DNA of 64,000 nt, from the NCBI RefSeq assembly GCF_000428945.1, contig NZ_AUAX01000014.1:186001-250000 (forward strand), read 5' to 3'. Below are positions 42,258-52,911 of this stretch, piece after piece; the first letter of the stretch is position 1; each line of letters starts with the position of its first letter. Origin of the DNA: Hamadaea tsunoensis DSM 44101 (GTDB lineage Bacteria; Actinomycetota; Actinomycetes; Mycobacteriales; Micromonosporaceae). The position numbers and the translations under genes were made by a program. The notes under the pieces were generated by a model. It saw only the letters and a program-made list of their open reading frames with translations. It was not told the origin of the DNA and did not search any database.

Positions 42258-43649
42258 CTAGATCCGCCAGGCGCGCAGCTCGATCGCCCCGGACGCGGCC
42301 CACTCCCGGGCCTGCCGCAGCAGGCGCCCGGCCACCGGCACTCCCAGCCGCAGGAACACGACCAGATAGAACCCGGCGATCAGTACGCCGTGGCGCGGCA
42401 GCGGCAGGTGGTGCACCAGCGGCCACCAGAGCGAGCTGTATTCGGGCGTGTAGTGGCACATGTGCTCAAGCTGGTACTCGTTGTCCTGGCAGAGCTTGGG
42501 CAGGTCGTGGCCCCACATCAGCGAGTTGGCCCCCACCCAGCAGCTGAGCGCGAGTACGCCGAGCGTGGCCAGGTTGACCAGCGGCCGGGCGGCCCGGTCG
42601 GCGAGGCAGGCGGCGAGGGCGGCGGCTGCCGGAAGGATGCCGGCGAGGAAGAAGCGGGGACCCCAGAACCAGGCGCCGTGCCAGGCCCACCAGGAGGAGT
42701 ACAGCACGACGAGGCCGGCGACCAGGAACATCCACAACCGGTACGCCTCCCCCAGTTCGGCGCCGAACTGGGCGAGCCGGCGGCGGGCGGGCAGGACGAG
42801 GCCGGGGATGAACCAGACGATGCCCTTGCCGAAGCTGAAGATGATCGAGATGAACCCGAAGAAGAACGGGTACGAGAAGCCGCCCACGCCGACGTACGGC
42901 ATCGGGGTGTTGTTGGGCAGGTGGAAGACCTCGTAGCCGCTGTCGAACGGGCTGCCGCGGCGCAGCCAGGCCTCGCCCCAGATCATGAGGGCGGCGGCGG
43001 CCGCGGCGAAGCCGTAGCGCAGGCGGCGGTTGCGCCAGGCCCAGGCGAGCGTGACGAGCGCGAGGGCAGGCAGCGAGGCAGGCGTGTTGGCGGTGCCGAG
43101 GACCACCGCGACCCAGCCGGCGGCCCGGATCAGCTTGTCCCGGCGCGTGTCGCCCCGCCGGACCACGGCCAGCAGGCCGACACCCTGGCCGGCGACGGTG
43201 AACATCTCGCCGTAGTAGCTGCCGAGCGCCGGGGCGATCATGCTGGCGGCCAGGCACAGCAGGATGAAGTGCCGCGCGACCACCCGCTCGGTACGCCCCC
43301 GCAGCAGCAGCCACGCGCACGTGAAGGCGACGGCGGCCACGATGCAGTTGTAGTACGCGATGAGCTTCGGGTCGATCTCCCACAGCGGGGCCGAGAAGAT
43401 CGGGCCGACCAGCGAGTACGGGTGGCGGTCGAGCGTGTGGTTCTTGAGCAGGTCGACCAGGGAGATCCGCCGCCACACCGCGTCGCCGTAGACGGTGTGC
43501 GTCTGGCCGAAGTACAGGACCGCGCCCGCGCACGCGACGAGCAGCCAGTCGACCAGGGCGGCGAGTCGGCCCCGCCAGTGGCGGGAGGGCGCGGTGCGGG
43601 GATCCGGCGGCAGGGGCTCGTGGATCGCCGGCGCCTGCGACGTGGTCAT
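42258..43649 (-). CDS. Integral membrane GT-C-like protein
   Basis: A 463-residue protein with about ten membrane helices and a long loop after the first helix (YFGQTHTVYGDAVWRRISLV). It contains aromatic-rich membrane-edge motifs (SSWWAWHGAWFWGPRFFLAG). The shape is that of GT-C superfamily lipid-linked sugar transferases, but no DxD-like motif is certain. ATG 43649 has AGGAG upstream; the much longer frame to 44096 is not supported. It is divergent from another GT-C-like gene, so both may act on cell-envelope glycans. Confidence 0.65.
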   Translation of the reverse strand: MTTSQAPAIHEPLPPDPRTAPSRHWRGRLAALVDWLLVACAGAVLYFGQTHTVYGDAVWRRISLVDLLKNHTLDRHPYSLVGPIFSAPLWEIDPKLIAYYNCIVAAVAFTCAWLLLRGRTERVVARHFILLCLAASMIAPALGSYYGEMFTVAGQGVGLLAVVRRGDTRRDKLIRAAGWVAVVLGTANTPASLPALALVTLAWAWRNRRLRYGFAAAAAALMIWGEAWLRRGSPFDSGYEVFHLPNNTPMPYVGVGGFSYPFFFGFISIIFSFGKGIVWFIPGLVLPARRRLAQFGAELGEAYRLWMFLVAGLVVLYSSWWAWHGAWFWGPRFFLAGILPAAAALAACLADRAARPLVNLATLGVLALSCWVGANSLMWGHDLPKLCQDNEYQLEHMCHYTPEYSSLWWPLVHHLPLPRHGVLIAGFYLVVFLRLGVPVAGRLLRQAREWAASGAIELRAWRI

Positions 43650-43866
43650 GCTGCTACTCCTGATGCTGCGGGGGCGGGGCACGGTCGACACGTGGATGTC
43701 GCCGGAAGCGCCGAGGTCGGGTTCGGCGTGGTGCCTCGTCGCAGCAGCATAGGGCATGTCCGATTCGTGTACGGGCGAAGATCGAGCGCGGACGCTTGTC
43801 CGCAAAGTCGGTCGGTGAGGAGAATGATAGCTTTTCACCCGGATCCTGCGAGGAACGTGGGGAGCG

Positions 43867-45681
43867 ATGGCACACAGCAGCACGATCGACCGACCGGTGG
43901 TCGTACGCAGGGCGATACGGCATCCGCACCCCCCGTTACGCGCATGGTGGCCGGTTCTCCTCCTCGGCGGGTATGCACTGAACGTCGCCTGGCGGGTGTG
44001 GAGCGTGCGGCATATGACATCCCCCACAATCCGCGCCGACGAGGACTCGTACCTGCTCACGGCGCGGGCCCTCAGCACCGGCGTCGGCGGCGACACCAGC
44101 GAGAACGAGCTCTTCCGCCGGGTCGGGTACCCGCTGTTGATCTCGCCGGTCTACGCGTTCACGAACGACCCCGCGATCGCCTACCGCGCCGTGCAGGTGC
44201 TCAACGCCGTGGTGAACGCGACCACTTTTCTCCTCGCGTACTCGATGGGCAGGCGGATGTTCGGCTGGCGCCAGCCGCTCGCGCTGCTGGGCGCCGCGGC
44301 CGCCGCGAGCATGCCCGCGGTGGCCTTCTACGCGGGCTTCGCGCTGACCGACGCGGTGCTCGCGCCGGTCTTCCTGGCCTGGCTGCTCGCGCTGCACGCC
44401 CTGCTCGGCCGGCCCCGGTCGGCGGCCGCCGCGGCCCTCGCGGGCGCCGCGGCGGGCCTGGCCTATCTGATCCACGTCCGCGGCCTGGTGGTGATCGCAC
44501 TCCACGCCTCGGTGCTGCTCCTTCTGGCGGTACGCGGGAAGCGGCTGACGGCGCCGATCCTCTTCTCGGCTGCCGCGGCGGCCTGTGGAGTGCTGCTGAA
44601 CTCGATGCTCGTCACGGTGCTGGGCGACGGTATGCGGCTGGGCGGGGTCAGCCCGGACGGGTCCGACGTGGAGCACGCGACGACGGCGGCCGGGCTGGCG
44701 GCGACGGGACTGTCGGCGACCGGCCAGCTCTGGTACCTCGCGGTCGCCGGCTTCGGCCTGACGGCCCTGGGGATGGCGGCCATACCGATGTGGCGCCACC
44801 GCGACCGGACCGCGATGGCGGTCATGCTGGTCGCGGCGCTCGCCACGGTCGGGATCGCCCTGCTCAGCGCGGGTGTGCTGCAGAGTGTCGGGGCGAACCG
44901 GATGAACTACCTCGCCTATGCCCGCTACGTGCACGTGTTCGGGCCGTTCTGGATGCTGGCCGGCATCGCCGCGATCACACCCCCGGTACGCCGCCATTTC
45001 GGCGTCCTCGCCGGCGCGGTGCTGCTCGTGGTCGGCGGCGGCGCCCTGGTGGCGTGGCGGATGCGTACCGGGTCGATGCTTCCGGGGTTCTATCCGTTCG
45101 ACTCCCCCGAGCTCAGCCTGCTCACCGACGGCTGGACGACGCTGCGGCCGCTGCGGGCGACGGCCCTCGGCCTCGGCGCGATCGGCACGGTCGCCGCGGT
45201 CTGGCTGCTGCGCGGCCGGCGGCGGCCGGCGTACATCGGTGTGGTGCTGGGACTCGTGATCGCCGTCCAGGCCGTCATGATCCCGGCGACCGCCCGGCTG
45301 ATCAGCGTACCGATGATGAACGCGAGCCTGCCGCAGCCGCCCCTGGCCGACCTCGGCGTACGCCCCGGCGACACCGTCGCGGTGCACTCGGGTGTGGTCT
45401 GGTGGGAACTGCGCAACGTCCAGCGCGAGGTGAACTGGTCGCCCGTCGCGACCTTCGCCGACCGCCCGTCGGCCGGGACCCGGGTCGTCGTCGGCTACTA
45501 CGCGCCGGGCACTCCGGCGTACTGGAACGGCGCGAAGTACGGCTTCCACCTCGTGGGCACCGGCAAGCCGTACTGGGCCGTCTGGCGGATCGACCCGCCC
45601 CGCCTGCCCGTGCCCGGCACGAAACGAAGGCCCCCGATCGCCGGGCGCCTTCGTTCCTCCGCCGATCCGGTCAGGCGCTGA
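43867..45681 (+). CDS. GT-C superfamily membrane glycosyltransferase (GT39-like)
   Basis: A 604-residue protein with roughly 12 membrane helices. After the first helix comes an acidic pair in a luminal loop (IRADEDSYLLTARAL), the catalytic site type of GT-C enzymes. A C-terminal soluble domain follows (PGDTVAVHSGVVWWELRNVQ). GGGGAG precedes ATG 43867. The gene overlaps the convergent VC0807-type gene by 11 bp. A terminator-like hairpin lies inside its last codons. Donor and acceptor cannot be predicted. Confidence 0.75.
   Translation: MAHSSTIDRPVVVRRAIRHPHPPLRAWWPVLLLGGYALNVAWRVWSVRHMTSPTIRADEDSYLLTARALSTGVGGDTSENELFRRVGYPLLISPVYAFTNDPAIAYRAVQVLNAVVNATTFLLAYSMGRRMFGWRQPLALLGAAAAASMPAVAFYAGFALTDAVLAPVFLAWLLALHALLGRPRSAAAAALAGAAAGLAYLIHVRGLVVIALHASVLLLLAVRGKRLTAPILFSAAAAACGVLLNSMLVTVLGDGMRLGGVSPDGSDVEHATTAAGLAATGLSATGQLWYLAVAGFGLTALGMAAIPMWRHRDRTAMAVMLVAALATVGIALLSAGVLQSVGANRMNYLAYARYVHVFGPFWMLAGIAAITPPVRRHFGVLAGAVLLVVGGGALVAWRMRTGSMLPGFYPFDSPELSLLTDGWTTLRPLRATALGLGAIGTVAAVWLLRGRRRPAYIGVVLGLVIAVQAVMIPATARLISVPMMNASLPQPPLADLGVRPGDTVAVHSGVVWWELRNVQREVNWSPVATFADRPSAGTRVVVGYYAPGTPAYWNGAKYGFHLVGTGKPYWAVWRIDPPRLPVPGTKRRPPIAGRLRSSADPVRR
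45623..45655. terminator. Hairpin inside 3-prime end of GT-C gene
   Basis: AACGAAGGC pairs with GCCTTCGTT around a GC-rich loop within the last codons of the forward gene and just downstream of the convergent gene. It may terminate both transcripts. Confidence 0.55.
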
Positions 45682-46330
45682 CCGACACCCGTCCGGCCTG
45701 CTCCTGGGCCGCGGCGCGGGCCTGGATCCGCCGGACGAACCAGCCGTTCCAGATCGACGTCAGCACCATGACCCCGATGAACATCACGCTCGACGCTGTG
45801 ACGGCCGCGGAGGTCGGCAGCAGCAGGACGACCGGGATACGCACGACCGCGTCGGCGACCAGAGCGACACCCCACACCCCCGACATGAGCCGGAAGTTGC
45901 GCCGGAACGCGGGGACCGTCGCCCACTTGTTCTCGAAGTCCGCGATCTCCTCGGGCCGGCCCTCCTTCATCCGCAGCGCCGCGTGGTAGATCAGCGGCTT
46001 GCCGACGACCAGGCTGACCAGGAACGCCGCCCCCGCCGCGAAAGTCGCGAAGGATTCCTTGACCAGCAGGAACTTGGCATCGCCGGTGAGGAACGAGAGC
46101 AGCAGGCCGATGGCGAACACACCCACCATGACGCCGGCGAACACGTCGAACCGGCGGGCGCGTACCGCCACGTAGAGGACGCGCAGCAGGGCGACGACCG
46201 AGCCTGCCAGCAGGGCCACGTAGTCGTCCGCGCCGAGCCAGTGCGCCACGAAGTACGCGCCCAGCGACAGGCCGACGTCCCACAGCAGCGACATCAGGAT
46301 GGCAGCGGGTCCGACCGAATTCTTGTTCAT
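45671..46330 (-). CDS. VC0807-family membrane protein
   Basis: A 219-residue protein with about six membrane helices, matching the VC0807-type family (LLWDVGLSLGAYFVAHWLGA, LVVGKPLIYHAALRMKEGRP, ENKWATVPAFRRNFRLMSGV). Its start overlaps the carotenoid oxygenase stop by 4 bp (ATGA), so the two are coupled. The family has no established function. Confidence 0.8.
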   Translation of the reverse strand: MNKNSVGPAAILMSLLWDVGLSLGAYFVAHWLGADDYVALLAGSVVALLRVLYVAVRARRFDVFAGVMVGVFAIGLLLSFLTGDAKFLLVKESFATFAAGAAFLVSLVVGKPLIYHAALRMKEGRPEEIADFENKWATVPAFRRNFRLMSGVWGVALVADAVVRIPVVLLLPTSAAVTASSVMFIGVMVLTSIWNGWFVRRIQARAAAQEQAGRVSVSA

Positions 46331-47643
46331 CGCTTCTCCCCCAGGATTTCCGTGCGCTCAGTATTTCCGATCATGGTGTCGTCGCCGTCGGCGATCCACG
46401 CCCCGTGGAACCCCGCCGGTACGCGCCGCGGCAGGTGCACCGTCGCGACAGGACCCGCGGCGAGGTCGGTGGCGTCGTGCACGAGCAGCCGCGACGGGGT
46501 CTCCGGACGGTCGTGCGTCGCGATCGATATCAGCCAGCCGTCGTCTTCGGCCGTACCGTTGCGGCCGGCGACGAACACCGCCTCCCCGACGTGCCAGCCG
46601 GCACCGAGGGAGTCGGCCGTCTGCGCTCCGCCGCGGCCGTCGTACTTGACGACCGTGTCGGCGCTGACCGCGTACAGGTATCGGTGGTTCTTGCCCACGA
46701 ACGCGTCGTTGAGGGTGGGGAACTCGATCCGCCGGTCGTCGAGCTGCTCCTCGCGTACGCCGGCGGCGGGGTCGAGCGTCCAGCGGTACAGGCGGCTGGT
46801 GCTCCGCGCCGACTCCTCGGCCCGGCCGCCGATCTCCGTCCAGGTGCCCATCCAGGCGGCGCGGTCGTAGCGGACGGCGTCCAGGACCACCCGGCCCTCG
46901 GCGTCCTCGCTGGCGTTGCCGACGTGGAAGACGTAGCAGGGCTCCACGTCGTACCACCGGACGGGCCCGCCCGCCTTCGGCATGACCCCGATCCGCGCCC
47001 CGTACGCGTCGCTCCACCGGTAGGGCATCGTCTTGCCGACCAGGTCGAGATCGAAGACGACGGGCAGGTCCAGCCACACGATGTGGTTCCGCGTCATCGC
47101 GAAGTCGTGCATCATCGTCGGCCCGGGCACCTCGATCTCCCGGCTCTCGACGAGCTTCCCGTCGGCCGACAGCCGGTGGTAGGTGAGGAAGGGCGCCCGC
47201 GCGCCGTAGCCGAAGAAGAACAGCTCACCGGTGTCCGGGTCGGTCTTCGGATGCGCGGTCATCGCCGTGGTCAGCCGGCCGTCGAAGTCGCACCGGCCGA
47301 CGGTCGCCAGCTCCCGGTCGATCTCCACCGGCGGCTGCGTCTCGACCAGCGCGTACAGGCGGCCGGCGTGGGACAGCACCGACGTGTTGGCCGGGCCCTC
47401 GTGCTCCGCGTAGCGCACCCAGCGGTTGCGGTACCACTCGGCCCGCCCGTCCGCGATGCGTACGCCGTGCAGCATGCCGGCGCCGATGAACCAGTGCGGC
47501 GCGCGCTCGCCCGGCCGGGGGTTGGGCCCGTTGCGGAAGTACCGGCCGGCCAGCTCGGCCGGCAGCGTCCCGGTCACGGTCAGGTCGACCGCGCTGATCT
47601 CGTCGGGCACCGGAGCCGTGTAGCTCGGGATGTCGTTCTGCAT
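46327..47643 (-). CDS. Carotenoid oxygenase family enzyme
   Basis: A 438-residue non-haem iron enzyme. The four iron-binding histidines are present in TAHPKTDPDTG, TMMHDFAMT, YVFHVGNAS and GFHGAWI. The N-terminal GRYFRNGPNPRP motif is typical of the family. Such enzymes cleave carotenoids or related polyenes and stilbenes. ATG 47643 starts MQNDIPSYTAPVP. It is divergent from a PadR regulator with a triple palindromic site between them and coupled to a VC0807 membrane protein. Confidence 0.93.
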   Translation of the reverse strand: MQNDIPSYTAPVPDEISAVDLTVTGTLPAELAGRYFRNGPNPRPGERAPHWFIGAGMLHGVRIADGRAEWYRNRWVRYAEHEGPANTSVLSHAGRLYALVETQPPVEIDRELATVGRCDFDGRLTTAMTAHPKTDPDTGELFFFGYGARAPFLTYHRLSADGKLVESREIEVPGPTMMHDFAMTRNHIVWLDLPVVFDLDLVGKTMPYRWSDAYGARIGVMPKAGGPVRWYDVEPCYVFHVGNASEDAEGRVVLDAVRYDRAAWMGTWTEIGGRAEESARSTSRLYRWTLDPAAGVREEQLDDRRIEFPTLNDAFVGKNHRYLYAVSADTVVKYDGRGGAQTADSLGAGWHVGEAVFVAGRNGTAEDDGWLISIATHDRPETPSRLLVHDATDLAAGPVATVHLPRRVPAGFHGAWIADGDDTMIGNTERTEILGEKR

Positions 47644-47654
47644 ATGACGAGACT

Positions 47655-47691
47655 GACATGTCGTGTTCGACATGTCAACACCAACATGTCA
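47655..47691. promoter_or_regulatory. Triple GACATGTC operator
   Basis: GACATGTC occurs at 47655-47662 and 47669-47676, and a third copy with one change (AACATGTC) at 47683-47690. The period is exactly 14 bp. The array lies between the divergent oxygenase and PadR genes and is the likely PadR binding site for both. Confidence 0.7.
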
Positions 47692-47726
47692 AAGTCGTCA
47701 GGTACGCTACGGACCAGGAGGAAGCC

Positions 47727-48272
47727 ATGTCGCTGCGCCACGCTCTACTGGGACTGCTCGCGGACAGCCCGCAGACCGGGTACGACCTGACCAAACGGTT
47801 CGACCAGACGCTGTCCGGCTACGCCTGGAGCGCCGGCCACAGCCAGATCTATCCCGAACTGAAGCGGATGATGGGCGACGGCCTCGTCGGGGTCGTCGAC
47901 GAGGGCGCCCGCGGCAGCAAGACCTACGGCATCACCGACGAGGGCCGCGCCGAACTGCGCCGCTGGATGTTCAGCCCGGTCGGCGACACCCCGCCCCGCA
48001 ACGAGTTCGTGCTCCGGCTGTTCATGCTGTCCTCATTGGACCTCGCGGACACCCGCGTACTGACCGAGAACATGGCGGCGGCCAGTGAGCAGGAGGTCGC
48101 CGAACTGCGCCAGGCGATCAGCGACATCGAGAAGCACACGCCGGCGGACGCCGGCCCGGGCTACGCCCGGTTCGCCGCCGAGTTCGGCCTGCGCTACTTC
48201 CAGCTCCAAGCCGACTGGGCCCGCTGGGTCCTGTCCGAACTCGAAAAGCACCGCGACCAGCCCGATTCCTGA
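47727..48272 (+). CDS. PadR-family transcriptional repressor
   Basis: A 181-residue PadR protein: winged HTH at the N-terminus (MSLRHALLGLLADSPQTGYD, GHSQIYPELKRMM, SKTYGITDEGRAELRRW) and a C-terminal dimerisation helix. ATG 47727 follows AGGAGGAA. It probably represses the divergent oxygenase operon through the GACATGTC array. Confidence 0.93.
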   Translation: MSLRHALLGLLADSPQTGYDLTKRFDQTLSGYAWSAGHSQIYPELKRMMGDGLVGVVDEGARGSKTYGITDEGRAELRRWMFSPVGDTPPRNEFVLRLFMLSSLDLADTRVLTENMAAASEQEVAELRQAISDIEKHTPADAGPGYARFAAEFGLRYFQLQADWARWVLSELEKHRDQPDS

Positions 48273-48291
48273 AGCACCGTCGGCGGGATCG

Positions 48292-48984
48292 TCACGGCCC
48301 GATCTCGCCGGGCAGGTAGGCGGCGAGGGCGGCCGTTCCGCGCAGGAGCGCCAGGCTGCGGCGGCGTACCTCCTGCTCGCGGCGGTACAGCTCCGCGCGT
48401 ACGCGGCCCGGGCTCCCGGTCGTGCGCAGTTCCGTCATGACCGCTTCGACGATGGACAGCGGATAGTTGCCCTTGCGGAGCAGCACCACGATGCGCGCGT
48501 TGCGTACCTCGGCCGGATCGTAGAGGCGGTACGCCGTCCCCGGCTGCCGGACCGGCCGCAGCAGTCCGCGCTCCTCCCACAGGCGCAGGGCCGATGGGCG
48601 TACGCCCAGTTGCCGTGCCACCGCGCCGATGCGCAGCGGTCGGCCCGGACGGTCGGACGGCAGGGAGACCAGGGAGTCGAAAGCGCCGAGGACGGCGGCG
48701 ATCCCGGCGCGTTCGCGGTCGAGCTCCGCGTGCCCGGCGTCGATCGCGGCCAGCGCCTTGTCCAGGTCGGCGGCGTGGACGGCCCGCATGACCGTACGCG
48801 TCCGCTCCCATCCGTGCCCTTCGGCCAGAGCGCGGACGGTGGTGAGCGCCGCGGCGTGCCTCGGCGTGAAGATCCGGTAGCCGCTCGGGGTGCGGTCGAC
48901 CGGCGGCAGCAGGCCCTCGTCCACGTAATTGCGGATCTGCTGGACCGAGAGGCCGGCTTGGCGGGCGAGGTCGGCGATCCGCAC
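48292..48984 (-). CDS. Protein with two MerR-type DNA-binding domains
   Basis: A 230-residue protein carrying one MerR HTH at residues 1-70 (MRIADLARQAGLSVQQIRNY, YRIFTPRHAAALTTVRAL) and a second at about 118-185 (LRIGAVARQLGVRPSALRLW, YRLYDPAEVRNARIVVLL). The helical segment between resembles the usual MerR dimer helix. Duplicated MerR domains occur in actinomycetes. It is divergent from a UvrA-like ABC protein and probably regulates it. Confidence 0.85.
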   Translation of the reverse strand: MRIADLARQAGLSVQQIRNYVDEGLLPPVDRTPSGYRIFTPRHAAALTTVRALAEGHGWERTRTVMRAVHAADLDKALAAIDAGHAELDRERAGIAAVLGAFDSLVSLPSDRPGRPLRIGAVARQLGVRPSALRLWEERGLLRPVRQPGTAYRLYDPAEVRNARIVVLLRKGNYPLSIVEAVMTELRTTGSPGRVRAELYRREQEVRRRSLALLRGTAALAAYLPGEIGP

Positions 48985-49091
48985 CCGGCCAGTCTACCTG
49001 TCGATTTGAGACTTTCCGCCCGCCACAAAGCCCAGGCCAGCGCTCCTTCGCGGCCAAGAGCCTACAGGAGCTTCAATGAAACAATGGAGAC

Positions 49092-51362
<2,271 letters not shown>

Positions 51363-51368
51363 CCCGGA

Positions 51369-52643
51369 TCAGGGGTTCACGCACGGCTCCCCGTTGAGCG
51401 TGAACCCCGCCGGCCCGGTCGCGTGGTCGTGCACGCTGCCGTTGAATCCCATGCCCACCTGCTTGTCCGGCGCGACCGAGGCGTTGTAGCCCTTGTCGCG
51501 TACGGTGACCGTGCGGCCGGACTGGCTGAACTCGCCGTCCCAGCCCTGCTGCACCTGCTCGTCGCCGGTGAACGTGAACGTGAGCGTCCAGCCCGACAGG
51601 GATTCCCGCGTCGTCCGCACAGCGATCGACGCCCCGAATCCGCCCTCCCAATCCGACGTCACCCGGTACGCGACGGTGCACGACGGCTCCGGCGGCGGCA
51701 CCGGACTCGGGCCGGCGGTCGCGATCGGACCGGCTGTCGGGCCGGCTGCTTCCGGCGTACTCCTGGGGGAAAGGCCGTAGAACGCGGCGGCGGCGACCAG
51801 GACGAGCACGGCGGCGAGCGCGAACCAACGGCCGACCGGGCGGCGGACCGGGGTGAGCAGGCGGGTGGGGTTGGCGATCGCGGCCGGCAACGACCGGACC
51901 GCCAGCGGTACGCGCGGCCCGGCCAGCGCGGCGGCGAGTTCGGCGGCGGTCGGGCGGGCCGCGGGATCGGTGGCGAGACAGCGTTCCGCGAGGCGGGCGA
52001 CCGGCGCCGGGAGGGGTTGATCCCCCACCATCTCGCGGACGACGCGGCCGAGACTGTACACATCGGACGCAGGCAGGGCCGGCTGCCCCTGGCGCCGCTC
52101 GGGCGCGACGAAGCCGGGCGTGCCGAGCAGTCGCGTGTGGACGGACCCGGCGGTCGTCGAGATCCCGAAGTCCGTCACCTGTACGCCGACCGCGCCCAGC
52201 AGGATGTTCGCCGGGGTGACGTCGCAGTGCACGAGGCCGAGGGCATGCGCGGCGGCCAGGGCGTCGGCGGTCTCCCCGGCGATCCGCAGCGCGAGCGGCA
52301 CCGGGAGCGGGCCCGCCGCCAGCTCGCGAGCCAGCGAATGCCCCTCGACCAGCTCCATGACGACGAAGCAGACGGGCTCGCCGTCGACCTCGGTCTCGCC
52401 GTAGTCGTAGACGCGGGCGACGTGCGGATGGGCGAGCTGCGCCGCCAGCTGGGCCTCGCGCCGGACCGCGCGCCGCACGGCAGGATCCGCGGCCAGCCGG
52501 GCGGCGAGCACCTTGACCGCGACCGGCCGGCGCAGCACCTCGTCGTAGCCGCGCCACACGACGGAACTGCCGCCCTCGCCGACGGGTTCGAGGAGGCGGT
52601 AGCGCTCAGGCGGCGTCACCGGGAACGTGGCCACGGCGTCCAT
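51369..52643 (-). CDS. Ser/Thr protein kinase with external CBM2-like domain
   Basis: A 424-residue receptor-type kinase. The kinase core occupies about residues 15-265: GEGGSSVVW loop, K44 in VAVKV, HCDVTPANILL catalytic loop and VTDFGIS. One membrane helix (WFALAAVLVLVAAAAFYG) and a Pro-rich linker follow. The outer domain of about 100 residues has the pattern of a cellulose-binding CBM2 (CTVAYRVTSDWEGGFGA, LSGWTLTFTF, FNGSVHDH, GFTLNGEPC). It could link polysaccharide sensing to phosphorylation. Start 52643 (MDAVATF) is preferred over the upstream frame, which overlaps a repeat. Confidence 0.88.
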   Translation of the reverse strand: MDAVATFPVTPPERYRLLEPVGEGGSSVVWRGYDEVLRRPVAVKVLAARLAADPAVRRAVRREAQLAAQLAHPHVARVYDYGETEVDGEPVCFVVMELVEGHSLARELAAGPLPVPLALRIAGETADALAAAHALGLVHCDVTPANILLGAVGVQVTDFGISTTAGSVHTRLLGTPGFVAPERRQGQPALPASDVYSLGRVVREMVGDQPLPAPVARLAERCLATDPAARPTAAELAAALAGPRVPLAVRSLPAAIANPTRLLTPVRRPVGRWFALAAVLVLVAAAAFYGLSPRSTPEAAGPTAGPIATAGPSPVPPPEPSCTVAYRVTSDWEGGFGASIAVRTTRESLSGWTLTFTFTGDEQVQQGWDGEFSQSGRTVTVRDKGYNASVAPDKQVGMGFNGSVHDHATGPAGFTLNGEPCVNP

Positions 52644-52689
52644 TGTGCGCGACCCCCTCTCTTCACCCGCGCCGCCCGCCGCCCGTCGA

Positions 52690-52776
52690 CTCCTTGATCC
52701 CGTTTGGATCAGGGTTTTCACCCGAATCTTGGGCCTTGATTCGGGTGATTTACCTGATCCAAACGGGATCAAGGAG
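52690..52776. repeat. Nested long inverted repeat (87 bp)
   Basis: Perfect 24-nt outer arms (52690-52713 and 52753-52776, beginning CTCCTTGATCCCGTTTGG) enclose a second perfect pair of 11-nt arms, TCACCCGAATC and GATTCGGGTGA. The unit lies between the divergent kinase and transpeptidase genes. It is more AT-rich than its surroundings. It looks like a dispersed intergenic palindromic element or a double terminator, not an ordinary promoter. Confidence 0.85.
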
Positions 52777-52911
52777 CCAGGCCCACCGGGCGGCGGGGCG
52801 GGGTGGCGTGGGGCGACACGCCGGTCGCCAGAAAATGCCCGAATGCGGCATTCACGTTATAGCCGCACAGATACCTCCACATGCGGCACGATAGGGACAG
52901 AGGAGGCGACG

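Noticed and set aside
42237-45989. Forward open frame of 1250 codons
   Set aside because: Runs antisense and out of frame through two membrane-protein genes; composition is not protein-like.
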